Shown: positions 14,744 to 28,100 of the stretch, piece by piece
How positions within the stretch are numbered: the first letter of the stretch is position 1
Layout of the letters: every line of letters begins with the position of its first letter
Source: Gorsachius magnificus
Lineage: Eukaryota; Chordata; Aves; Pelecaniformes; Ardeidae
Reading direction: 5' to 3'
Assembly (NCBI GenBank): GCA_034008185.1
Contig: CM067081.1
Location: forward strand, 187,633,510 to 187,697,509
Length of the DNA stretch: 64,000 nucleotides
The notes under the pieces: model-generated
Databases searched by the model: none
Seen by the model: only the letters and a program-made list of their open reading frames with translations
Told to the model about the DNA's origin: nothing
Translations under genes and position numbers: made by a program

Positions 14744-16866
14744 CAGGATTATACGCCAAAGAAATTAAATTAGAATCCTGTTACAAAAAAAAAAAAAAAT
14801 AACTAAGAGTTAACAATTGTTCAAATAAGTTTTTTTGCCCTTTTTAAAATTTGAGTTTAATGAAATGTCATTTCTTTAACTGCCGTTCAGCTAGACAGTT
14901 AAGTATTAACAGAAGACTTGCCGTCATTACCATTGCAAACATGTTCACATGTCTTTTTTAAACATAAGTATGGAAAGCCAGTAAAGAGGAATTAAGTCGG
15001 TTGATATTCAGCAGCATAACGACTACCTTTAAAGTGCCTCAGTCAGAGAACAGAATCCAAAGTACAAAGGCTGAAATACAAAGTCAGGGAAAGAAATTAC
15101 TTTCATATTCATTTTCATAAATAAAAGCAGGTGTTTCACAAAGGCAGTCCAAAAATCTGCAGTTCTTATTTGTTACAATGACAAAGCAAACATGGAAAAT
15201 ATCCAATTAATTGAATAATTAGGTGATCTCCTGGAACAATTTATCTTCAATAGCTACTGAATATTTTAACAATATATATGTCAGTGTTTATGAACATAAG
15301 AGAGCAAGATTATGGTTTTAATGATAGTAATCAAATCTAGAAATCAGATCTGCCTTTTGCCTGTGATAAACTACTACTTCAATAATTTCTAGAAGTAAGG
15401 AAGCACAGGAGGACAAAAAGAAAACTAAAATTGAAAGTCAATTATGAGTTTTCAGATTTTTCTTTAATAACTGTAATGCTTATCTGCATAGGTGTTTTTT
15501 CCAGTTTCCCAATTTAATAGAACAGAATAAGCTGTAAACTGACAAAGGTATTTCTGAATTGCCAGACAAAACAAAAAAGTTTCAGTCTTAATTAACTATT
15601 ATTAAATTAAATAATATTTGCACACTTCCAAAAAATTTCATAATTTTCAGTTTGTTATGACTTCTGTCCCAAAATTCCCTTTGTACTGAAATGTTCAATA
15701 AAACTTCTCTGTCATGAGGCAAACTTTGAAAAAGGAAGGAAAACATCGAGAAAATAAATTTACTAACCTTTCAGTTCCAAGGCTATGCAAATGCAAAGCT
15801 TGAAGAAGAGAAGCCATCAGACAATCCATTCAGTAATTCATGCACATGTAATCTAGCCATGGAACAGAATCTGGCTGTGTATTTATTTTTAAAATTTCAG
15901 TGAAAACTACAAACAAGTCAAGTTCACAGAACACACATACTAGATCTGGAATATTGATTACTAGAACAGATCAGTACTAAATCTGTTTTCATCATTTTGA
16001 AATGGAAGTATCATCACCTTGACTTGGTTCTATTTTAACGATGGACAGAGACCCCAGATTTCCATATATTTCATGCATTAGTAATAAACAGCAAGTCACT
16101 CTTGTGACCAAACAACATAACTAGTATAAAAGGGATAGAGGTGTGATATTTTGAAATACAGAGAACTAGACTTTCAGGAAAATGCTATTAAGACATTGAC
16201 AAATTGTTAGAAATCAGACAATAACCTTGAACCCAATCTGCCACGTATGGCATTTGTCAAAAAGGCTGAAACTTTGTACAGATGAGACCCCTTAGTCACA
16301 ATACACCTCAGGAATAAGACCGGATACCATGAGAGTTAATGTTATCTGTCAACAGCGTTCAAAATGAATGCCAGCAAGTGAAACATATATACATATTTTA
16401 AAGCAAGTCACAGACAACTTGGTTTAAAATGTGCATCAGCTGAGTACTAAAGTAATAATAGAAAATAAAAAATAATACAAAAATATAAGCCCCTCCCACC
16501 CCCCTGTGAACTTCACAGGTAAAAATGTCCTGTGCATGCTGCTTCTCTATTTTACATTAAGAGACAAATTAAATGTATGTGCCTGCAAACTGCTACAATA
16601 AAGTATGTTTCTACATACAATGAGGTTTCCACAGACAGTATTTATCCAAAAAAATCAAAGCCTGTCCCTCATAGCCCAAAGTAGTTTGAAGATAGTTCAA
16701 ACAAAAGCAACCACACTGAAAAGGCTTTCTTTCAAGCATTTTTTTGGTATCACTACAAAATGCACACATTTTGTTTCTTTACAATAATAGGAGGAAATTA
16801 CAGGATGTTCTAGTATGCAAAGCTGCATAGTGATAAGTATGACTTTTTAAGAAGCTGTCCCAAATT

Positions 16867-16870
16867 TAAA

Positions 16871-16901
<31 letters not shown>

Positions 16902-16902
16902 A
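16867..16902. repeat. A-rich low-complexity tract
   Basis: Runs of A broken by single G residues, ending at AAGCTTTTTT. Confidence 0.85.
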
Positions 16903-17005
16903 GCTTTTTTGTGGTTGGTAACAAACTTATCAGATTAGAAATGCATTGATAATTTTATAGTATTTCACAATACTATGTGACACTACAAATAGCTCTTACT
17001 TATAT

Positions 17006-17020
17006 ACACACACACACACA
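17006..17020. repeat. (AC)n microsatellite
   Basis: About seven AC units between TATAT and ATATGTATACATACATAT flanks. Confidence 0.9.
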
Positions 17021-17491
17021 TATGTATACATACATATCACACATGCTACTTTTTCTTGCAGTTGGGCGAAAAAAGCTATGAAAGTTTTGGGTGGGAGGAT
17101 GACAAATAGTGAGTTCCTTGAAGTTGTCTCAGGCTCAAAAAGATAAAGAGCTGAACACAGTGTAGTTGACTGAATAAGTTTGATTTTTTTTTTTTTCCTG
17201 ATGAATAGTACACACAGACACAAAAGCCTTTAAAATGAAAAAGAACAACTATTACTTATGAAGCGTATTTGGAAGTTGGACAGCACTTCTCAAAGCTATA
17301 CCATACATACAATCAAAAGTTACATCAAGACCTAAATCCTCAGAGTTTCTTCTAGGCTCATGATAACGCATGCTAACTAGACTCTAAACCAATTTAATAA
17401 TTCCATTTGGATTTTCCTGCCCACAGCAGACACCCTCTGGTGTCACAAAACAGGAGGCAAGATCTACCAAGTTCCAACTTCCATAATTTAC

Positions 17492-17534
17492 CGAAACAGA
17501 AAGGAGCCCTATGTCATCCTCATGATGCTGGGAC
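17492..17534 (-). other. Candidate 43-bp microexon-like block
   Basis: On the minus strand the acceptor TTTTCTTCCTTTAG (AG at 17536-17535) and the donor TTCG/GTAAAT (GT at 17491-17490) enclose 43 bases. They read SQHHEDDIGLLSVS in the open frame and have better base composition than their surroundings. 43 is not a multiple of three, so inclusion in IMMP2L mRNA would shift the frame. It does not match the known exon 4 protein. This may be chance. Confidence 0.2.
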
Positions 17535-18736
17535 CTAAAGGAAGAAAACAATGTATTATTTTCCATAATACAAATATAATTTTCCAACACTTTTCCACTA
17601 CTTATCCTGAGAACTCCAGGGGCCATGCAATAGTGCAAGAGCTACCTGATGTACTGCTGCCTTGAAGTAACAGCCCTTTTTCACTTACTTTGGCAAATGA
17701 TGATTTTTTTTTTTTTTTGTGATGTAGTAGGTAATGCATAAAATCCCAGACTACACCAAGCAGAATGACTTTTTTTCTAGGTTTTGCTGATCGTGCTTAC
17801 AGCTTAAAATGTCAGCCTTCAGATTTCACATTATACAAAATGAATTCTGTACTTTCTCCTAATGTAGCATTTTCTCCAAAGAGAACAGAACCAATCAAGC
17901 CATGCTACCTCCTACAGTAGTTCCATCTGAAGGGGAAAAGAAAAAAAAACAACCCACAAACCAAAAATAGAACAAAAAACCTTCTAACAATCATGCAAAC
18001 ATGCATCCTAATGTAATCATTTAATTCTGCCTTCCTCATGTGCTAGAAAAAAAACCCCACACAACTAATTTATTCTAAGTTATGTAAAGAGTCCAGTGTT
18101 CTACTCACATTAAAACCAGCAAAGATCCTTACAGACACTGATTACTGTCTTTTAAGTAGAAGAGACCATAGTTCTCAATTAAAAAAAAAAAAAAAATTAT
18201 GCTAACCACACTATTCTACTACATACTGGTTACCAGCCTTTCAAGTCTTCCTCATAGATCAAAACTTTATTTTAAATAAATGTATTTTTTTAGTTTGGCT
18301 TTTTGCTAGATCATCTGCAGGCATCCAATTCAGAAAACATTGATTTTAAAAATCTTTTGCTAAGAGCTGGAAATTTAAGCAAAGTCTAGGAAGAAAAAAA
18401 AAAAAAACAAAACAAAAAAATAACCAAACAATCACAAGTGTCTCCAGGTTAAAGCAACAGTTATCCTCTATTTGACTTTACTGAATTTAGGTTAATGACT
18501 TGTAACTTAGTCATCTATGCAGGAGAGCTATTTTAATTGCACAACAAAATATATTAAGCTACTGTATTATACTTGCAAGTCTTAAAACTTAACTGATTTT
18601 TTTCTAACTTTGAAAAAAAACATGAAAGTCAATAGTGATCATGCAGTTTTTCTGGATTCTCACAAGGATCTCTCACATGTATCCATGTCAGGATGTTGCT
18701 GTCTGGATGGGTGGAAAATCAAACAGATAACAAACC

Positions 18737-19408
18737 AAAATGGTTGGATGATCAGGCTCAAAGGGTGGTGGTTCATGGGCGGTACTCTGCCTGGGGGCCA
18801 GTAACAAGTGAATTACTGCAAGTGTCTATCCCTTCCTGTTCTTTATCAGTGACCTGGAGGTGGTAAGAGTGCATTCTGATCAACTTTGCAGATGACACCA
18901 AATCATGGGGATCAGTTGATACAGACAGGGAATCTAAAAATTCTGTCTCCAGTTTTGAGCCCCCAGGAAAAGGAAAGACATTGATAAAGTGGAGCATGTT
19001 CAGCAGACGGCCACCAAGCTGGTCAGGGGCTGGTGCACTAGCCCTGTGAGGAGAAGCTAAGAGAACAAGCTTGCTTTGCCTGGAGAAGAGACATCTCCAA
19101 GAGGACTTAGAAGCATGCCAATACCTACAAGCTTATCAAGAGGATACAGCCAGCCTCTTCACACTAGTATATAGTGAGTGGACAAGAGATAATGGGTGTA
19201 AGTTGAAACAAGACAGGTTCAGAAACTTTTTTCCAGGGAGAACAGGCAGTAGAAGAGGCTGCCCAGAGAGATTATACAGTCTCCAGCTTCAGAAGTCTTC
19301 AGGATGTAACTGGACAAAAGACAGAAGAACCTGATCTGACCTCATAGTTGGCTCTGTTTGGAGTAAGAGTTTGGACCTCCCGAGGTCCAATTCTTTGCCT
19401 CAACCTTA
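18737..19408 (+). mobile_element. CR1 LINE, old and internally deleted copy
   Basis: This is a diverged CR1 fragment. The reverse transcriptase block (LFFISDLE..., then ...FADDTK near 18884-18902) is followed directly, near 18940, by sequence belonging several hundred bases further on in the element, so there is an internal deletion. The thumb and connection region follows (19060-19240, CLEKRHLQEDLEACQYLQAY). The 3' end is recognisable as GTTTGGACCTCCCGAGGTCC then AATTCTTTGCCTCAACC near 19408. Its many substitutions suggest an older subfamily than the 13950 copy. Confidence 0.85.
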
Positions 19409-22400
19409 CCCCTAGTACAATCAAGACTGTCTGCAGAATTGTTCTTTACTTTCAACAGCTGGACAGGCTGTATGAAATATATGGCAAGTAAGTCTCAAGG
19501 CATCATTCTCTAGACATAAAAGGCAGATCCATCCTTTTAAGCCAGTATCTCAAAAGAAAAAAGATAAAGAAGCCAGTCCAAAAAATTTGCATCTGTGGGG
19601 AATTCATTCAGAGTAGACGAATCACCAAGAATGCTGATAAAATTCTCATGTAAATTCATTGTGCAGTCTGAACAATACAAAGAAAGCATTTCCCTACCTT
19701 CCTCTTCTTCCCTCAACTGGTGTTAGCTTTTAACCCGTCCTTAACCGTGTAACCCAAAAAGATATATAAACCAGCTTTTAAAGTTCAGAATAAAGCAGTT
19801 TATGATATGTTGACATGCTTTGGTGCCATTAAAAGCTTCACATGCAGATAAAAGCTATGAAATAAAACTAAAAATAAATATTGAATGATCTCTGACAAAA
19901 AATGTAAAATTAAAATGAAAGATGCATTATTAATATAACCTCTCACTGCAGAATGCCAGAAAGAACTCTACTTACTCAAGGACACAGTCATACAAATTAG
20001 AGATGTGAACTGGAAAATGACCCAATATACTATGAAGTCTTTCCTCCTGCTGCCAAAAAAGTATATGCTGTATCATGTATTACCCAGTGTTTTACCCTAG
20101 CTAGTTAAAAGTAGATTAACTGTTTTCTTAGCATAGTTCCTGTCACTAAGGTGAGGATTCCCACTTCAAGGGTCATGGCTCAACCGCATCACAGGCAAGT
20201 TTCAGAGGGTCACAACTACTCCGTTGTGTTAAATGAAAAAAGTCCTACTGGAAGCAGAGAAGCATACCGACAGGAAAAAAACCTTGATATTGAAAAGATG
20301 AGAATGATATGCTGGCATACAATTGCACTTGTAGAAACTCATAGCATTTTCACAATAAGTGATTTGTTAATTCTGGTAACTTCTATATTAGTCCCAAACA
20401 AGTTATAATTTTCAAGTAGATAAGATGATGTTAGAGGGTTTCTATAATGGAGGATAGGCCAAAGACAGCAACTCTGCTTTCAGACTCATATCATGTTTCA
20501 CAATTCTACATAATAAAAATTACCATTTTTATAAACTTCAGCACACAAGGAATACAGAGCACCTGCTGACAAGCCATAAAGTGCAGCACTGCTACTGGGC
20601 AGTGTTATAATTAAGTGAAAAGCCTATTTTATTGGTTAATTATCATCCCTCATCTACAGTGCTCTATTTTTGACTATTTGACGGAAACAGAACGCATGCC
20701 GTATGTCAGCAGGATATAACAAATATCAGTACCATCCCATAGATCTTTCCAATCAACAATCACTCACACAAATAGCTCTGGATAGCTTGTCTTCAGCTAT
20801 TTCTCTTCCTGTGTTCAGTCCCTATGTCTGTATCCATTATTAGTACTTTAACTCCCATTTTTGGTTATGCAAAATGCAACAATCAATCGCAGCTGTGAAG
20901 TTTGGTGCCAGAAGTAAGGACACCAATCCCAATTTTTTCCTGAGAGTTAAACATGCAATGACAGTAAAACATCTCTAGGAAGTCTGCTTATTTCCATCTA
21001 TTAGAATCTGAATGCTAGAAAAGCATCACCTGATTCATGTTAAGCTCTTTCAGTACTACAAATGCTTTCCCTTCTAAAACACTGAATTTCCACATTTGTG
21101 CCAGAACATAATATAAGGCTGCAACTTACAAGTCCCTAAGGGAATCATGTCAACTGGCATTTTAAAAATTAATTCAGTGACCTACAATAATACAAGTTCC
21201 TTATGCACAATATTTGTCAGTAGGCAACATGGGAAGTTCAGAATTCATTTAGAGAGCCCAAGCTTTATAAAAGGAAGCAAAAATATTCTTGAATGGCTTC
21301 CTCTAACTTTGTAAGTGTCTTATGGTGAATGTCTATAATATAAGAACAAGGAGAGAATGAATAGATGAAAGGGATCTGCATACAATATGGTTAATATTTA
21401 AAACAGGAAGAAAAAAGGAAAAAAAAATCCTGGCAGTATATGCCCATCCAGCTACATTATTGACCTGGTAAGACATTCAGAGCTTGTGGAAATTTTGCAG
21501 ATCTTCTAGAAACTATAAAGCATGGTAGGTCTCATACATGCTTGCACAGCTCTAAAGAAAATCTGCAATCGTAAGCAGGTCTTTGGGGACAGAAGGCCCC
21601 ATCTAAAATGGCTTAATATCTAATTACATCAGCACTACCTCCTTCTGGTCTTACGTTTTGCAGCACTTTGCTGAACGGCTGTGTAAATGAACCAAGCACA
21701 AAGAGTTGCCAATAGTTTCCCAGGGTTTGCTGTAGCAAGTACAAGTTATCTTTAGAAGCAACTTTTTAAAAGTGATTCCCACTGTTTCGTGAAGCATGTT
21801 ATACTGTGCACATGGCTTTGGTTTATCAATAATACAGGGTTGGCATTGGATGGAGTTATCAAAATTAGGGTTTAGGTATAAATGTATATGAAAACTGAAC
21901 ATGTTCTAAGCAATGATGAGATACTCATACAATTATAATGCATTCAAACATTGGAATATTCCATATACTCAACATTTATGTAGAAACCAAAACATTAAAG
22001 TCACATGAAGACAGAAGCAGAGTAGTCACAACTGAAACCATAAGGAAAAAAGCTGCAACTTTTAACTTCAAAATCCTGCTTATAAAGCTACTCTCAAACA
22101 TTTAAATGACACAGGCAAGAACCAATGCTTTTTGTTATGAAAACATAATAGCTTACATCTGAACTATCTATGTAAAACGAAGTACCTATAGAAGCAACCT
22201 GCAAGAATTGATTAATATTCCATGAAAGGATAATATAGTACATATTGTCAGCTTTCCTATTTTATCATAAAGCCTGAGGCAGCAAACTGTTCAAAAAGTG
22301 CTTCGTATGCAATTGCCATCTGTCCTTCAAGAATAGCCTTCATTTCCAAATGGTAATAAAAATATTTGAAATGGTGGATAGGAATTATTTTCAATTCCTA

Positions 22401-24599
22401 CACTGGGCAAATATAACACTTTCTTCCTCAATGAGGTATGTACAAAGCTTCCCCACTAAAATACTATTCTCTGCTTTTTTCTGACTATACATATATTTTT
22501 AAATCAAGAAGCCTTTGCCATCCCACACTGTATCTCCGCATAATACCAATTTTCATTTGGTCAAATATGTAACATCTGACTGATATTACAAAAATTAAGA
22601 TTCCCAGTAACATTAAAATACTTGAATTATGTATGTTAGTTCAAATACAGCAAAATGGCCACTACCACAGAACGAAGAAAAATCTAATACTATAGTAAGA
22701 CCAAAAAAAATACAAAGGGATTGATTTCCTACCTAAGATTAGCTTTCTTCTTTTTTTTTTAATATGTTCTTTACATAATGATCAGGTTCTGGCTATACAG
22801 TCCATTTCACTCATGGAGAGTTGTATTCTATCAGCCATACCTACAACCCCAGCAGAATTACTGTCACTTTCTATAGAGTCACATCAATGTAAGCATCTTC
22901 AGAAATAAGCACCACTCCTTCTTGAGCAACTATCTGGGAAAATTAAGATATGGTCAGGTGCAGCATCTCCCTACATCACAGACTGTCAAATAGGGGGCTT
23001 GAACTTCAATAACACTTTCTATTTCAATACTTTTTATGCTCTCTTCTTAACAAACAAACAAACAGTACTAAATTGGAACTCACACAAGACTGTGCGATCT
23101 TCATTAATGGAGACGATACAAAAAATTCCTGCTTAAATCTCTGAACAACCTGATCTAATATTAGCTCTTCTTTAAGCAGGTGTTTGGTCCACAAAACTCC
23201 AAAATTGTAAGTCTGTAACTCCATAGTTAGGAACTAAACTATTTTATGATTATCAGAGAAGTAAGGAAGCCAGACCCCTAAGAATGAGTGAGAGGGAAAA
23301 ACAGTAATGCAGGAACTAAAGGCCACTAACAAGCCAAAACTAGCATTACACTGATGAATGGTAGGAATAAAATCAGGTAAGTATCTGACATCCATATGGG
23401 AAAAGCTGGAAACCACCTGAAGTAAAAAGTAAATTTCATTGATAACTACTTTTTTATTTTTGCTGAACTTGTACCTACTGATGACTTAACCAGTTTCTAA
23501 ACAGAGCCAGGATGAAAGCGCAAGCTCTGAACGGAAATTGCAATGGTATTGAAACCCCCAAAAGAGACACTTTTGAAAGATTGAAAATGAAACTGCAAAA
23601 AGTGGAAGAATTCCTTGAAGAATCTTTTATTCATTTTAAACTAATAAGTCAGACTTATAATTAAGGCACTTGGCAGTTTTCATTATAACAGATCAGATAC
23701 TAATTCAGTTCAGAAAGCCAAAGCTGCGGGGTGGAGGATGAGGGGCAACGAACTGACAGAAGATATGACTTCACACTTGGAAAAGAGTGATATGTGATAC
23801 AGCAGGCTGCAGAAATCACTGAGGACAAAAAGAAAATGCCCAAAAGGAAAAAAAAAAAAACACCACACCAACACACAAACACCACAAATATACTTACTTT
23901 GGCTACAGATAAAATAAAAAATTGAAGAATACAAAGTAAAAACTTAGGAGAACCCTCACAAAGGAAATACTGCTAGAATTAGTGTAAGACAAGAAGCATA
24001 CGCAAGGTAGGGCTACACATAGGATTTGCAAAAAAAAGTACAGCTGCAGGTGATGCAGGCAAGAGTTGCCAACTCGGAATAAGGAGAAAAAAAAGTCACA
24101 TCTAGCAAGCATACATATGTGCAGTGCATCAAAAAACAACAGATACAGCACTGCAAAGCTGCTTAGAGGTGATGCCTCCAAGATCCAACCTGGAAACAGA
24201 TACTCCTTAGAAATAAAAGAAAGCCTTGTGAATTTAGAGCTGAGTTTAGACAATCTCAGGTAAGTGTTATTCCTGGAAAATGCTTTAAAAACATAACTAG
24301 AATCAAGGCATTGATATAGAAAAATTAAATTAAAAGGTATGACTCCAAACGAGGTGGCTAAAACAGAACTAGACAAGCTTTTTTTTTTTTTCTTTTTAAC
24401 TGTCATGATGAACAGAGATAATACAATCTTTTAGAAATTCTAAAGCTTTAAATCTGGTACAGTAAACACCAGTAAAAGTAAAAAACTGTGTTGATGTATC
24501 AGTATTCTAGTGACCTTTTATTTTTAAAATATGTTTTCTTAAAACTAGCATTACACCTTCTACTAATTCCACCTCTGGAAGAGAAGGCTAAATTGGGAT

Positions 24600-25110
24600 G
24601 AGATGTATCAAGAAGAGTGGAAGGGTATGAGAAGCTCCAGAAAAATTCTGTCTTTTCAGGAGAATAATGTAGTATTTCAACCAATGTAGAGAATACAAGT
24701 AAGACTAGAGACTGTATCCTCTTCTTCCACTGTCCATCTCATTAAACGTAGGCTGGGTTGTCCTGATGCACGCTGCTGCTCTGGGAAATGAAGAGCTGAG
24801 AAAGGCCTGAGCAATGCGCCACAACAGCCGCACCAGACACAGTCCGTCCTTCTTGCAGATCAGGCTCACCCGGAGGAGGAAATGCTTTAGGAAAGGAACC
24901 AGTAGAAACAAGAGGAAGGTTCTTCCTTCTGCACTTCAAGTGCCAAAGACAAAACTATTTATCTGCCCACAGAAACAAAGTGCTGGCTAGGAAAAAGGGG
25001 AGAACTGGACTCCCCTGCTGAAAACAGAGATACGTGATCAGGAAAAGGAAAAAAGGGTGGATTGCCTGGACAGGATCACAGGGAGGTGGATTGCCTGAAG
25101 CATGAGGTAC
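24600..25110. other. GC-richer island within intron 3, unassigned
   Basis: This stretch has more G/C and several CpG (for example GCAATGCGCCACAACAGCCG at 24813-24832) in an AT-rich intron. It also has a short direct repeat GGTGGATTGCCTG (25055-25067 and 25086-25098). Overlapping short open frames show no family I know. It may be an old mobile element or a conserved noncoding element. Confidence 0.3.
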
Positions 25111-28100
25111 AAACGTTATTGTGAGGAAAAGGAAAAACAGTACATTGATTTCAGAGTAAAACATCCATAAACAAGGCAGGAGAGCTAGCTCAAATTCTCT
25201 TAACTTTTGATGGGTGTTTCAAGAAAGTCTAATGAGTGGACCTCATAGGAAAGTGGGAAAGTATCTTAATTCATTTATCTCGAGTAGGTTTAACTATGTG
25301 CAATGAGCCTTTCACCACACAAGTTTCAGGAGATAGGGAGCTTTGGCCATGCTACCAAATGTGGAGATTCCCAAGGAAGCTTTACTGATAGAAATTAAAT
25401 ACCAAGAAAATCTAAATACCACCAGGATTAGATGGATTTTCAGAAGATATATTCTGGACATAAAAGAATTAATCGAATCCATCGGCAGCTCTAGATACCT
25501 CTACATTAACATGTCAACTGCAGTAGCACTGCGTAACCATTTAACATCATACTGATTTTTCAACAAACAACTTCATTTTTTAATCTTCATTGGTTCTACC
25601 AACTTACATCAACAACAATGTGATTTCACTTTTCATTCTTTACTCTCTGCATTACATGATAGTGTATTATTCTGCAGGTTTTATTTCAGGAAATAAGGAT
25701 ACTGCCAAATAAAAGGTAATATGCAAAATCTAAGAACCCTTGACAGTTTTGAAGACTGTTTTACATAAAAGTAGGAAAAAAGTAGCACCACCTCGCATCT
25801 CACCAGCTTGGATATTCCCTTCCAAAAGAGAGAGCTTATTTTTATTTGATTTGGTGATTCTCATAATTGGTTTTTTTTTCCTATAGAAATTAAAGATTGT
25901 GGATAAGTAAACTTACTGCATATGATGTTTGATACTATGAACTTCTACGTTTGCAATTGTTTCCCAACTGAAACTTATTTCTTCGGGGTTTACCAAACCT
26001 TCCAATGTAGAAGTACGGAAGCTGAATCTTCCATCCTTCTCAAAGTTCAAATTCTTGGAGACATTGTAAATTCTGGTTCACGTAACAGTAGCAGACATCT
26101 GAATCAAAGGATTACACTTCATTTCAGTGCCATCATATAAAGGTGTCACATGACGAAAGAAATAATGGGGCTACATTTACAGGTGAGGTTCCTTTGAATG
26201 CTGTGTTTAGAAGCATATTTGAACCACCGCATAATGGTGTCTGTCCTCCTTCATAAGTCCTCCTGTCAACCACTGGTTGGTGGATCAGAGCCAACTCATC
26301 CATCATACATATAAAATTAGACGGCGTGGCAAGAAAAATGCTCTGGAAAAGCTTAAAATGTCAGCACAGCAGTAGGAAAGTATGGAGGGGACCAAATGAG
26401 TACATGAACAGTGCCCAGTTAAACTGGACAGCTTCGTGTTATTTGAATATCTAATATTCAGTATACGCTCCCAAATCTATGCAGAGTTTTAGCCTGGCTA
26501 TCACCCAAACAGAATTCTTTTGTGAATTTGGTGACTTCTCTGGGGCACAAACCTCATCTTCTAAATTTCTGTAAAACACTACATTCCCTACAGTAAACTG
26601 TAGAAAATTATGCCATTCTTCAGAAGAAAGATATAACTTTCTTCAGCAGTTACTACATATCTTCAGAAAATTTATTACACACACAAACATATATTTCTGA
26701 TACCATCCCAAAAATGTGTTTAGCAGAGTTCTGCAGCTACAGGTTTCTTGAATAATTTTAGAAGCTATCATGAAGAAGATTCTTCCCCAAGAACAGAAAA
26801 TCCAGATTATGGCACATATTTTCTAGCACTCACTAGAAAAATGATGGGCATGTAGCTTTAACCAAGTAGCTAAAACACTGTAAAATGACAACTGCTTCCT
26901 TTACTTAGAGTAAATATATAATTTCAGCTACAAATGTATACAGTAACAAACTAATTAAATGAAAAATTCAAATCGAAAATAAAAACTAGATGGCTGGGGT
27001 GTTTCTTTTAGACAGCAACACAGCTTTGACACAAAATCAGACTACAGTTGGGAAATAATATTTACAGAAAAATGTTTCCTTTATCCTCCAGAAGGATACA
27101 CATTATTTCATGTCAGCTGAAAAAGTTTATAGTAAACAGTCCTAACGGAAAAACGTGGCTTGAAATCCTCTAGGATAAATCTCTCTCTGATGAGGAATGA
27201 TCCAAGTTCATTAAACTTTACACAGCACATTCTGCACTGCAAAAACAACACAGAGAAAGAAGAGAAAAAAAAAAGGAGAAAAAAGAGTGCATGGGGGAGA
27301 GAGGGGGGAAGGGGAGACAGAGCTTTTCTAATTCTGAACCAGGGTGTAATTCCAAACATAAATTAAGTCAAATAACACAGGAAAGTTTTCCTTATTCTGC
27401 CAGCAGTTTCTTTCCTCCTTTACTTGTTAACATCAGTATCATGAAAATGCTAAAACAGCAGCTTCTTTCCACAGGATGGAAGTGAAATTAAGCAGACTTC
27501 CTTGGCAGCTTAACTGCTGATTAGAAAAAAACTGCTTCAGTTCATAAAAGATTTTGCTCTGCATCTTAGTGAATCAGCCTCCTTCCAAATTTCATGAAGA
27601 CCCTTGCTGGTACATAGCTGATAAGCAATCACTGCTTAGGTTTTTGGTTTTTTTTTCTAGAAAGCATTTTTTTGTTATGGTACTTATGAGCATATGAGAC
27701 CACTAACTCATGCAATATTCACCTCAGTACTCAATACAAGCTAAAACCAATCCTGATAGTATGGTATATTGTCAGAATAGAGATGTAGCCACAGCAGTCA
27801 AAGATATGTTAGCAGAAATGTTTCTGTCAATCAAAATTCAAATGGTAAAAAAATTATAGATAGTCTTTTCAAGGTATCTTTCCACATCTATATGCAAATC
27901 TATAATTATAAAGTCTTTTTTTTTATATGCAATATTTACAACATATATCTGCTTCATATAGAGACTCCAGTTTCCATTTATTATACTTTAAACTGAATGT
28001 GTCTTATTTAGCAGGAAATCAATTCTCACCCTTTAATTCTATCAGAGTGAGTTGTCTGCCTAGAACGCAATACATCAACTATAAATTTATGGCTCAATAT

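Noticed and set aside
23903..24406. 167-codon open frame on the minus strand
   Set aside because: It is rich in Phe, Leu, Ser and Cys, as expected from a T-rich strand, begins in a poly-T-derived KKKKKK run, and has no domain or splice support.
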